From: Acidobacteria bacterium RIFCSPHIGHO2_01_FULL_67_28
Lineage (GTDB): Bacteria > Acidobacteriota > Terriglobia > Acidiferrales > 2-02-FULL-67-57
DNA length: 11,434 bases
Reading direction: 5' to 3'
Assembly: GCA_001766965.1 (NCBI GenBank)
Contig: MEKM01000036.1
Location: forward strand, 453 to 11,886
The notes beneath the pieces were generated by a model that was not told the DNA's origin, did not search any database, and worked only from the letters and a program-made list of their open reading frames with translations. Position numbers and translations under genes: made by a program. Below, piece after piece: positions 1 to 8,120 of this stretch. The first letter of the stretch is position 1. Every line of letters begins with the position of its first letter.

Positions 1-124
1 GGTTCCAGGTTTCCCTCGGCTCCGCTCGGGATAAACTCGTCCTGGGCGGCTCACCACCGCCGCTTTTGCGGTTGAGCGGGTTCCAGTCCCGAGGCCGTCC
101 AAAGGCGGAGCGGAGCCAGTCAGT
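1..124. other. Leader upstream of ydeI-like gene; short inverted and direct repeats
   Basis: No convincing gene is seen here. The stretch holds a 10-base inverted repeat, GGCTCCGCTC at 18-27 and GAGCGGAGCC at 108-117, and an 8-base direct repeat GGTTCCAG at 1-8 and 79-86. The right arm of the inverted repeat contains the GGAG (112-115) that probably serves as ribosome binding site of the gene starting at 125, so base pairing of the two arms could in principle affect its translation; that is speculation. No clear -35/-10 pair and no tRNA fold were found. Confidence 0.4.
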
Positions 125-685
125 ATGACGGCAGAACTCATGACGCTGCAAGTTCAGAGTCGCCGACAATGGCGGGCGTGGCTGGCCAAGCACCACACGT
201 CGAGTCCAGGGGTCTGGCTCGTGTTCTACAAGGCCCACACAGGGGTAAAGTCGATCCGCTACGAAGACACGGTTTGTGAGGCGCTATGCTTCGGATGGAT
301 CGACAGTCTTATCAAACGTCTCGATAACGACCGATATGCCCTCAAGGTCACGCCGCGACAGCCCACGAGCAAGTGGTCGAGCATCAATCGGAAACGGTGG
401 GTGGAACTCAAGGCGGCCGGCCTGCTCACGCCGGCCGGTCTCACGGCGGCACCAACGAACAACACCTACGCGCCGCGACCGGTAATCCCAGACCTACCGG
501 TCTACATCGCCAAAGCGCTGAAGGCAGATTCCAAAGCGTGGGAGTTCTTTCGGGAGCTGGCGCCCACCTACCGACGTGACTTCGTCGTTTGGATTCATAC
601 GGCTAAACGACCGGAAACGCGCGAAAGGCGCATTCGCGAATCGATCGCACTGCTGGCGGCGGGAAAAAAGCTTGGCTTGAAGTAG
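125..685 (+). CDS. YdeI/OmpD-associated family protein
   Basis: A 186-residue soluble protein without signal peptide or membrane segment. It resembles the YdeI/OmpD-associated (OmdA) family: an N-terminal part with VWLVFYKAHTG, then a central CFGWIDSLIKRLD stretch and a PRQPTSKWSSINRKR segment, and a C-terminal basic helix region (HTAKRPETRERRIRESI) ending in KKLGLK. Members are often annotated as bacteriocin-protection proteins, but their biochemical role is not established, so only the family is called. The ATG at 125 is preferred over an in-frame ATG at 140 because a GGAG lies 9 nt upstream of it. The gene stands alone, convergent with the next gene. By eye its GC content and codon choice (ctt, aaa, cgt) look less extreme than in the act operon, which hints at a different history. 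Confidence 0.85.
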   Translation: MTAELMTLQVQSRRQWRAWLAKHHTSSPGVWLVFYKAHTGVKSIRYEDTVCEALCFGWIDSLIKRLDNDRYALKVTPRQPTSKWSSINRKRWVELKAAGLLTPAGLTAAPTNNTYAPRPVIPDLPVYIAKALKADSKAWEFFRELAPTYRRDFVVWIHTAKRPETRERRIRESIALLAAGKKLGLK

Positions 686-708
686 ACGGAAGCCGGAAGG
701 GTTCTCGG

Positions 709-728
709 CGGTCATTCGGAATGAACCG
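709..728 (+). terminator. Possible terminator hairpin after the YdeI-family gene
   Basis: Starting 24 nt after the stop codon at 685, CGGTCATT (709-716) can pair with AATG-A-ACCG (720-728), giving eight base pairs with one bulged A and a CGG loop. No run of T follows, so it is not a classical intrinsic terminator; at most a weak or Rho-assisted stop or 3'-end stabilising hairpin. Confidence 0.25.
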
Positions 729-815
729 ACTCAGGCTGCTTGCCGTACGCCGTCAATACGCCTCAGCCATTCGCCAACCTGGTTCCAACTGGTGAAGGTT
801 AGGCTCACCACCGGC

Positions 816-899
816 GGGTGGCCCATGCTTGGCTCCCCTGGGCGCGATGATACCATCGCGGGAACATGGGTGCCCCACCCTTTGGGGTCCAAGGGTGGG
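816..899. repeat. Nested inverted repeats in convergent intergenic region
   Basis: Three palindromes are stacked here. GGGTGGCCCATG (816-827) is imperfectly complementary to CATGGGTGCCCCACCC (865-880). Inside that lies a perfect 7-bp stem CGCGATG/CATCGCG (843-849 and 854-860) with loop ATAC. Overlapping the right end is a 9-bp stem CCCACCCTT (874-882) with AAGGGTGGG (891-899) and an 8-nt loop. The outer and last stems share bases 874-880, so they are mutually exclusive. The layout resembles a dispersed palindromic repeat rather than a coding sequence; only a genome-wide search could confirm that it is repeated. Confidence 0.45.
874..899 (-). terminator. Candidate terminator of the minus-strand gene
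   Basis: A perfect 9-bp stem (CCCACCCTT and AAGGGTGGG, 8-nt loop) begins 29 nt past the stop codon of the minus-strand gene ending at 929, the position expected for its terminator. There is no T-tract on either strand, so termination would not be of the classical intrinsic kind. It also forms part of the larger nested palindrome, which may be its real identity. Confidence 0.3.
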
Positions 900-928
900 A
901 CAGGGCAGCTCAAACGCTACCGGGACGC

Positions 929-1480
929 TTAGTGGCGGGGGCGCGGGGTGACGAGCTCGGGGTGCTCGCGGCGGAAGGATTCCGTGATGTGGCAGTTCCA
1001 GCAGACCGGCCAGTGGGTCGAGAAAACTTCGGGAAGTTTTTCCGCCGCCACCTGGGTCCACTGCACGGTGCGGCGCTCGGGGTCGAGCAGCGCCGGGCGA
1101 TGGTCGTGCCAGTGGATTTCCCCGAACGCCTTGCCGCAGTAGGCGCACTTCTTGCCGGCGTACCAGGTGTTGACGATCTTCCAGACCGCGCAGGCTTCCG
1201 GGTCGGCCTCGACTTCGCGCAGGCAGTCCTGCCCGCAGCCTTCCCGCTCCGGCCAGCGCGAGCAGTCCTCCAGTCGCAGCTCCGGCAGCCCGACGAAGCG
1301 TCGCACCGCCAGCTCGGCCGCGGCCACTTTCACCGCTTCCGGCTTCTGCGTCTCCGGGCAGGTCACCAGCCGCTCGCCGCGGAGCTTCCAGTAGAACCGC
1401 GCGGCCACCACCAGCCGCCAGAGCAGAAACGCCGAGCCCGCTCCCGCCAGGACCAACAGCGTGATTTCAAGCCAGCTCAT
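929..1480 (-). CDS. Cys-rich single-span membrane protein of unknown function
   Basis: A 183-residue protein. Residues 4-26 form one hydrophobic helix followed by basic residues (ARFYWKLRGER), which by the positive-inside rule puts the C-terminal domain in the cytoplasm. That domain holds many cysteines: C41 (TCPET), C73, C82, C86 and C97, then a CAYC pair (C112, C115), an IHWHDH cluster (H123, H125, H127), and CWNCH (C160, C163, H164). The two CxxC pairs and histidines suggest a zinc or other metal site; CWNCH formally matches a c-type heme motif but the inferred cytoplasmic location argues against heme attachment. I choose ATG 1480 over the upstream ATG at 1510 because GGAGG (1490-1486) sits 5 nt before it. 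The gene is divergent from actA. I recall similar unnamed proteins in other GC-rich bacteria, but no function is known to me. Confidence 0.75.
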   Translation of the reverse strand: MSWLEITLLVLAGAGSAFLLWRLVVAARFYWKLRGERLVTCPETQKPEAVKVAAAELAVRRFVGLPELRLEDCSRWPEREGCGQDCLREVEADPEACAVWKIVNTWYAGKKCAYCGKAFGEIHWHDHRPALLDPERRTVQWTQVAAEKLPEVFSTHWPVCWNCHITESFRREHPELVTPRPRH

Positions 1481-1485
1481 GACAA

Positions 1486-1490
1486 CCTCC
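1486..1490 (-). promoter_or_regulatory. Ribosome binding site deciding the start at 1480
   Basis: A GGAGG on the minus strand lies 5 nt before the ATG at 1480, an ideal Shine-Dalgarno spacing. It lies inside the longer version of the frame starting at 1510, so it argues for the shorter 183-residue protein. Confidence 0.65.
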
Positions 1491-1497
1491 ACCCATT

Positions 1498-1526
1498 CGA
1501 ATGCACCCAAGTGGCCATTTTGTCAA
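1498..1526 (-). promoter_or_regulatory. Possible sigma-70 promoter of the Cys-rich membrane protein
   Basis: The minus strand carries a perfect TTGACA (1526-1521). After 17 nt comes CATTCG (1503-1498), only a poor -10 match. If used, the transcript would start near 1491, leaving an untranslated leader of about 11 nt that just includes the GGAGG ribosome binding site. The -35 is convincing, the -10 is not. Confidence 0.25.
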
Positions 1527-1743
1527 GCGAGGCGAGCGTCGAGGTAACCCCCGGCTGGTGAATGGATTAGAGTCGGCGGCTGGCGGGGATCGTGGAGTTT
1601 GTGGCGCACGCCCCGCGGAGGAGTGGGTCAAATTGCACGGTCGCGCCGCTCTGCGGCGACCTGCAGAGACGGCTCCGGGGAGCGACTGTCCTGCTGTTCG
1701 CCGCGCAATGATCTCGGGGCGGGTAGTAGGTCCGTTCGGTTCA

Positions 1744-1811
1744 TGTAGCGGCGGCCTGTGACCGCCGCCAAGGATCGCGACAACTTGCGGCGCTCATAGA
1801 GCGCCGCTACA
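1744..1811. repeat. Bipartite palindromic (REP-like) element
   Basis: The element is bounded by a 10-bp inverted repeat, TGTAGCGGCG (1744-1753) and CGCCGCTACA (1802-1811). Each half also folds by itself. The left half pairs GCGGCGG (1748-1754) with CCGCCGC (1762-1768) around a 7-nt loop. The right half pairs GCGGCGCTC (1787-1795) with GAGCGCCGC (1799-1807), a perfect 9-bp stem with loop ATA. Two GC-rich hairpins in opposite orientation joined by an 18-nt spacer (1769-1786) is the architecture of REP/BIME elements, which are scattered between genes and in some species are moved by RAYT transposases. I recall similar tgtagcggcg palindromes in Acidobacteriota genomes; a copy count was not possible here. 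Confidence 0.6.
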
Positions 1812-1843
1812 GCGACTTGACGCATTATTTCGCGGCGGACATC

Positions 1844-1872
1844 TTGCCGCGCGACGAACTTTCTGATATCGT
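1844..1872 (+). promoter_or_regulatory. Possible extended -10 promoter of the act operon
   Basis: TTGCCG (1844-1849, four of six matches to the -35 consensus) is followed after 17 nt by TATCGT (1867-1872, four of six to the -10), preceded by TGA, which fits an extended -10 TGn motif. This would give a 5' leader of roughly 95-100 nt before actA. An alternative, TTGACG at 1817-1822 with CATCTT at 1840-1845, has the better -35 but a poorer -10. Confidence 0.3.
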
Positions 1873-1976
1873 GCGCCCGCTCGGGCTCGATGAGTTGTTT
1901 CCTGGCGGCTCCTCTTTTCTAGCACACGTGCGCGCGGTTCGGGCCCGGCGAGCGCCGCGGGCGTCGGCGAGAGGGA

Positions 1977-2627
1977 ATGGCGCAGGTCTTCCATCGCAGC
2001 ACGAACACTATCTCGAAGGCGAGCATCTTCGGGTTTGTGTTCCTGCTGGGCGGGGCAGCCTGGGGGCTGCAGACGCTGAACCGCTCCGACTACATCACCC
2101 AGGCGAACGTCCCGCTCACCCAGCCCGTCCCCTTCAGCCACAAGCACCACGTCGGCGGCATGGGGATTGACTGCCGCTACTGCCACACCACGGTTGAAGA
2201 GAGCGCCTTCGCCGGTATCCCGCCCACCAAGACCTGCATGAACTGCCACGCGCAAATCTGGGCGGACTCGCCCACGCTCGAGCCGGTGCGCGAGAGCTTT
2301 CGGACTGACCGCTCGCTGGCCTGGGTCCGGGTGCACGACCTGCCCGACTTCGTCTTCTTCAACCACAGCATCCACGTGGCCAAGGGCATCGGCTGCTCCA
2401 CCTGCCACGGGCGCATCGACCAGATGCCGCTCACCTGGCCGACCAGCTCCCTGCAAATGGAGTGGTGCCTCGACTGCCACCGCCAGCCGGAAAAGTACGT
2501 CCGGCCGCGCGAAGCGGTCTTCGACATGGCCTGGACGCCGCCGGCCGACCAGCTCGCGCAGGGTGAGAAGCTCGTGCGCGACTACAAGATCCGCCGCGTC
2601 ACCTACTGTTCCGGATGCCACCGATGA
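1977..2627 (+). CDS. actA: ACIII subunit ActA, pentaheme cytochrome c
   Basis: A 216-residue membrane-anchored multiheme cytochrome, the electron-transfer subunit of Alternative Complex III on the periplasmic side. The N-terminus MAQVFHRSTNTIS is followed by one transmembrane helix (about residues 16-31) and a periplasmic domain with five CxxCH heme sites: C66-H70, C87-H91, C140-H144, C164-H168 and C211-H215. Further histidines (FSHKHH at about 53-58; FNHSIH before heme 3) are suitable distal ligands. The last heme motif ends one residue before the stop codon. The ATG at 1977 is chosen because it gives the N-terminus I associate with this family, although GAGAGG (1969-1974) is only 2 nt upstream, closer than usual. 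Its stop overlaps the actB start (ATGA). In the known complexes ActA takes electrons from the Fe-S clusters of ActB and passes them toward ActE or the oxidase. Confidence 0.93.
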   Translation: MAQVFHRSTNTISKASIFGFVFLLGGAAWGLQTLNRSDYITQANVPLTQPVPFSHKHHVGGMGIDCRYCHTTVEESAFAGIPPTKTCMNCHAQIWADSPTLEPVRESFRTDRSLAWVRVHDLPDFVFFNHSIHVAKGIGCSTCHGRIDQMPLTWPTSSLQMEWCLDCHRQPEKYVRPREAVFDMAWTPPADQLAQGEKLVRDYKIRRVTYCSGCHR

Positions 2628-5618
2628 GCGCCGCGCCCGACCGCCCGCCGCTCGACCTCGCCGCTGTGCGCGCCCGCCTGGCTGCGCGCCGCGGGCCCGA
2701 CTACTGGCGCAGCCTCGAGGAGCTGGCCGAGGCGCCAGAATTCCAGGAAATGCTTCACCGCGAGTTTCCCGCCCAGGCCAGCGAGTTCACCGACCCCGCC
2801 GGGCGGCGGCGCTTCCTGAAGCTGATGGCGGCTTCGCTGGCGCTCGCGGGCTTGAGCGCCTGCACGCGCCAGCCGACGGAAGAAATCCTCCCCTACGTCC
2901 GCGCGCCGGAGGAGTTCATTCCCGGCAAGCCGCTCTACTACGCCACCGCCATGACGCTCGGCGGCTACGCCGCGGGGGTGCTGGTCGAGAGCCACCTGGG
3001 GCGGCCGACCAAGATCGAGGGCAACGAGCTGCACCCGGCCAGCCTCGGCTCGACCGACCTCTTCGCCCAGGCCTCCATCCTCGACCTCTACGACCCCGAC
3101 CGCTCGCAGGTGGTGGTCGAAGCGGCGGGGCGCATCAGCACCTGGAGCGGGTTCCTGGCGGCGCTCAACCGCGCCCTGCTCGACCAGCGCACCCGCCGCG
3201 GGCGCGGTCTGCGCCTGCTGACGGAAACCGTGACTTCGCCGACGCTCGCCGCGCAGATCCGCGCGCTGCTCGCCGCCTACCCCGAGGCGCAGTGGTGCCA
3301 GTACGAACCGGTCAACCGCGACGCCGCGCGCGCCGGCGCGCGGCTGGCCTTTGGGACGGTCGTCGACACGCACTACCGCTTCGACAAAGCCGACGTCATC
3401 GTGAGCCTGGGCGCGGACTTTCTCACCTGCGGCGCCGCCGGCGTCCGCTCCGCCCGTGACTTCATCAACCGGCGCCGCGTGAGCCCCACAAACAGCCAGA
3501 TGAACCGGCTCTACGTGGTCGAAGCTACACCCACGAACACCGGCGCCATGGCCGACCACCGCCTGCCGCTCGCGGCCAGCCGGATGGACGGCTTCGCGCT
3601 CGCGCTGGCGCACCGGCTGGGAGTTGCCGTGCAGGCAGGCTCAGTCGTGCTCTCCAAGAGGGAAACGAAGTGGCTTGAAGCCGTGGCGCGGGACCTCGAA
3701 CGCCACCGCGGCCGCTCGGTGGTAGTGGCCGGCGATGAGCAGCCGGCGGCCGTGCACGCCCTGGCCCACGCCGCGAACCACGCGCTCGGCAACGCCGGCG
3801 CGACGGTCGTCCACACCGACCCGGTGGAAGCCAATCCGGTTGACCAAACCGAATCGCTGCGGGCGCTGGCGGCCGACATGGAGGCGGGGCGCGTCGAGTT
3901 GCTCATCATTGTCGGCGGCAACCCGGTCTACACCGCTCCGGCCGACCTCAACTTCGCCGAGCGCCTGGCTCGCGTGCCGCTCCGCGTCCACTGGGGCCTC
4001 TACGAGGACGAGACTTCCTACCTCTGCCACTGGCACCTGCCCGCCGCGCACACCCTTGAAGCCTGGGGCGACGCCCGCGCCTACGACGGCACCGTCACCA
4101 TCCAGCAGCCGCTCATCGCCCCGCTCTACGGCGGCAGGTCGGCCCACGAGCTCCTGGCTACTGTCGCGGGCCAGACGGGCCGCTCGGGCTATGACGTCGT
4201 GCGCGGCTACTGGAAGACCCGCAGCGGGGCGAAAGATTTCGAAGCCTTCTGGCGGCGCGCGGTGCACGACGGCGTGGTGACGGGGACGGCGCTGGCGCCG
4301 CGCGCGGTCACACTTGCCCGTGACTTTGCCGCCCGCGTGCTCGTCTTCCGCCTAGAAGTGGGAGGGCCCGAGATCGTTTTCCGCGCCGACCCGAGCGTCT
4401 ACGACGGCCGCTTCTCGAACAACGGCTGGTTGCAAGAGTTGCCCAAGGCGCAGACGCGCCTGACCTGGGACAACCCCTGCCTGGTCAGCCCGGCCACCGC
4501 CGAGCGGCTCGGCCTCGGCAACGAAGACCTCGTCGAGCTGCGCTACGCCGGGCGCACGGTGCGCGCCCCGGTGTGGATTTCCCCCGGGCACGCCGACGAT
4601 TCCGTCACCGTTTTTCTCGGCTACGGCCGCGAGCGCGCCGGGCGCGTGGGCACGGGCGCCGGCTACAACGCTTACGCGCTGCGCACCACGGCAGCGCCCT
4701 GGTTCGGCGCCGGCCTGGAAGTGCGCAAGACCGGCGAGCGCTACCCGCTCGCCTGCACGCAGGAGCACCACAGCATGGAGGGGCGCCAGCTCGTGCGCGC
4801 CGCCACGCTCGAAGAGTTCCGCCACAACCCCGAGTTCGCCCACGAGATGGGCGAGCAGCCGCCGCCGGGACTGACCCTCTATCCGGAGCGGCAGTACACC
4901 GGTTACGCCTGGGGGATGGCGATTGACCTCAACGCCTGCACCGGCTGCAACGCCTGCATGGTGGCCTGCCAGGCGGAGAACAACGTCCCCATCGTCGGCA
5001 AGGAGCAGGTTGCGCGCGGGCGCGAGATGCACTGGCTGCGGATTGACCGCTACTACCAGGGCGGACTCGAGAACCCCGAGGTCTACCACCAGCCCGTCCC
5101 CTGCATGCACTGCGAGAACGCGCCCTGCGAGGTGGTCTGCCCGGTGGCCGCCACCGTGCACAGCGACGAAGGGCTGAACGACATGGTCTACAACCGCTGC
5201 GTGGGCACGCGCTACTGCTCGAACAACTGCCCCTACAAAGTCCGCCGCTTCAACTTCCTGCAATACGTCGACGAGGAGACGCCCAGCCTGAAGCTGCTGC
5301 GCAACCCCGACGTCACCGTGCGCTCGCGCGGGGTGATGGAGAAGTGCACCTACTGCGTGCAGCGCATCAACGCCGCCCGCATTACCGCCGAGAAGGAAAG
5401 CCGCGAGATCCGCGACGGCGAAATCGTCACCGCCTGCCAGGCCGTCTGCCCCGCCGGGGCCATCATCTTCGGCAACATCAATGACCCGAAGAGCCGCGTG
5501 GCGCAACTCAAGGCCGAGCCGCGTAATTACGGGCTGCTGGCCGAGCTGAATACCCGCCCGCGCACCACTTACCTGGCCAAGCTCCGGAACCCGAACCCGG
5601 AGCTCGAAGGAGAGCCGC

Positions 5619-5626
<8 letters not shown>
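2624..5626 (+). CDS. actB: ACIII subunit ActB, MoCo-like/Fe-S protein with Tat signal
   Basis: A 1000-residue fusion of a molybdopterin-oxidoreductase-like domain (roughly residues 85-690) and a DmsB/NrfC-like Fe-S domain (about 760-1000). In studied ACIIIs the first domain holds no molybdenum cofactor. Export is by a Tat signal placed unusually deep, RRRFLK at 61-66, followed by a hydrophobic stretch and LSAC (C80), a plausible lipobox; extended leaders of this type are known for this family. Fe-S ligands are C772/C775/C778/C782, C827/C830/C835/C839, C859/C865/C869 with T862 in place of a cysteine, and C908/C911/C938/C942. This fits three [4Fe-4S] and one [3Fe-4S] cluster, as reported for the complex. 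The start at 2624 forms an ATGA overlap with actA; an ATG at 2615 would add three residues. The protein would be periplasmic and relay electrons from ActC to ActA. Confidence 0.94.
5607..5612 (+). promoter_or_regulatory. Ribosome binding site supporting the GTG start of actC
   Basis: AAGGAG lies 6 nt before the GTG at 5619, inside the end of actB. It supports a GTG start, which overlaps the actB stop codon region by 8 nt. Confidence 0.7.
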
Positions 5627-6994
<1,368 letters not shown>

Positions 6995-6998
<4 letters not shown>

Positions 6999-7534
6999 AG
7001 AGCCGCCCGCCCATTTACGGCCTGCTGGCGGAGTTCCACACGCCCGAGGAAGTGCTGGCCGCGGCCCACCGCACCACGGAGGCAGGGTACCAGCGCACCG
7101 ACGCCTTCGCCCCCTATCCGGTCGAGGGCCTGGCCGAAGCGGTCGGGCATCACCACACCCGCCTGCCGGCGATTGTGCTCGGCGGGGGAATCATCGGCTG
7201 CCTGACCGGCTTCGGGCTGCAGTACTGGAGCTCGACCATCTACTACCCGTTCAATATCGGCGGGCGGCCGCTGAACAGCTGGCCGGCCTTCATCCCCATC
7301 ACCTTCGAGATGACGGTGCTGGTGGCGGCCTTTGCGGCGGTGCTGGGCATGCTGGCGCTGAACGGGCTGCCCATGCCCTACCATCCGCTGTTCAACGTCG
7401 AGCAGTTCGCCCTGGCCTCACGCGACCGCTTTTTCCTGGTCATCGAGGCCACCGACCCGCTGTTCGAGAAAGAAAAGACCCGGCGGTTCCTGGAGAGCCT
7501 GAAGCCCCATGGGGTGTATGAAGTCGAACACTAA
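6995..7534 (+). CDS. actD: ACIII subunit ActD (DUF3341 family)
   Basis: A 179-residue protein of the DUF3341/ActD family. It opens with a polar cytoplasmic domain with the family pattern YGLLAEFHTPEEVLAAA (about 8-24) and a YQRTDAFAPYPVEGL segment, then two transmembrane helices (about 54-73 and 100-122) joined by a periplasmic loop (IYYPFNIGGRPLNSWPAF), and ends in a cytoplasmic tail with FFLVIEATDPLFEKEKT. In known ACIII structures ActD is a small peripheral membrane subunit that contacts the core membrane subunits; it carries no cofactor. The ATG at 6995 overlaps the actC stop (ATGA), which fixes the start even though the open frame extends further upstream. Its end overlaps actE by 26 nt. 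Confidence 0.92.
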
Positions 7535-8120
7535 GAGCCAGCGCGGGCGCCGCGGGCTGGTGTGGCTGGCGCTGGCGGCGGTGGTGTGGCTGGCTGCCTG
7601 CCGGCAGGATATGTTCGACCAGCCGCGCACGCGGCCCTTGCGGCGGAGCGAGTTCTTCGGCGACGGGCGCTCGGCGCGGCCGCCGGTGGCGGGCAGCGTC
7701 GCCCGCGGGCAGCTCCACGACGACCCGCACCTCTACACCGGCCGCGTCAACGGCGCGCTGGTGACGACCTTCCCGTTCCCGGTGAGCCGTGAAGTCCTCG
7801 AGCGCGGGCACGAGCGCTACAACATCTTCTGCGCGCCGTGCCACGACCGCGTAGGGAACGGCAACGGGATGGTTGTGCGGCGCGGCTTTCGCGCGCCGCC
7901 GTCTTTCCACATCGACCGGCTGCGCGCGGCGCCGGCGGGGCACTACTTCGACGTCATCACGAACGGCTTCGGAGCCATGCCCGACTACGCCGCTCAGATC
8001 CCCGCGCACGACCGCTGGGCCATCATCGCCTACATCCGTGCCCTGCAGTTGAGCCAGCGGGCGGCCCCGGCCGACGTTCCCACCGACGTGCTCAAACAAC
8101 TGCCCGAGGCTGCCCAATGA
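7509..8120 (+). CDS. actE: ACIII subunit ActE, monoheme cytochrome c lipoprotein
   Basis: A 203-residue lipoprotein. A basic N-terminus and a hydrophobic stretch (17-30) end in LAAC, so C31 is the likely lipidated residue after signal peptidase II cleavage. The mature part is a single cytochrome c domain: heme site CAPCH at 108-112 and a probable axial methionine at 157 (NGFGAMPDY). A preceding FPVSREVLERGHERYNIFC stretch is typical of the family. ActE is bound to the periplasmic side of ACIII and is a likely exit for electrons to the oxidase. ATG 7509 is given, but ATG 7518 (removing MGC) is equally possible; neither has a strong ribosome binding site, and GGAG at 7492-7495 is somewhat far. 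It overlaps actD by 26 (or 17) nt and actF by 4 nt. Confidence 0.92.
   Translation: MGCMKSNTKSQRGRRGLVWLALAAVVWLAACRQDMFDQPRTRPLRRSEFFGDGRSARPPVAGSVARGQLHDDPHLYTGRVNGALVTTFPFPVSREVLERGHERYNIFCAPCHDRVGNGNGMVVRRGFRAPPSFHIDRLRAAPAGHYFDVITNGFGAMPDYAAQIPAHDRWAIIAYIRALQLSQRAAPADVPTDVLKQLPEAAQ

Larger units (their letters stand above)
1481..1976. other. Divergent intergenic region before the act operon
   Basis: These 496 bases separate the minus-strand gene from actA. Open frames here have no family resemblance and no credible start signals, so I call no gene. Recognisable contents are a possible minus-strand promoter (1498-1526), a bipartite palindromic element (1744-1811), a possible promoter for the act operon (1844-1872) and the actA ribosome binding site (1969-1974). 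The stretch 1530-1740 shows nothing I can interpret. Confidence 0.6.

Noticed and set aside
1..100. Possible tRNA suggested by GGTTCCAGTCCC near 79-90
   Set aside because: No cloverleaf could be drawn: the acceptor and anticodon arms do not pair and no CCA-adjacent acceptor stem is present.
1158..1170. CAYC and CWNCH motifs of the minus-strand protein read as a cytochrome c signature
   Set aside because: Only one formal CxxCH is present, no signal peptide precedes the domain, and charges after the membrane helix put it in the cytoplasm, so a heme protein call is not supported.
929..1561. Plus-strand open frame of 231 codons (866-1561) covering the minus-strand Cys-rich gene
   Set aside because: It has no ribosome binding site and a low-complexity Arg/Ala/Pro-rich translation. 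The opposite strand has a good GGAGG, a membrane helix and patterned cysteines.
1817..2170. Plus-strand frame of 117 codons before and overlapping actA
   Set aside because: Its translation is Arg/Pro/Ala-rich without family resemblance, lacks a ribosome binding site and runs through the start of actA in another frame.
1794..2621. Long minus-strand frame opposite actA
   Set aside because: It is an antisense shadow of GC-rich coding DNA. The plus strand encodes five CxxCH heme motifs in order.
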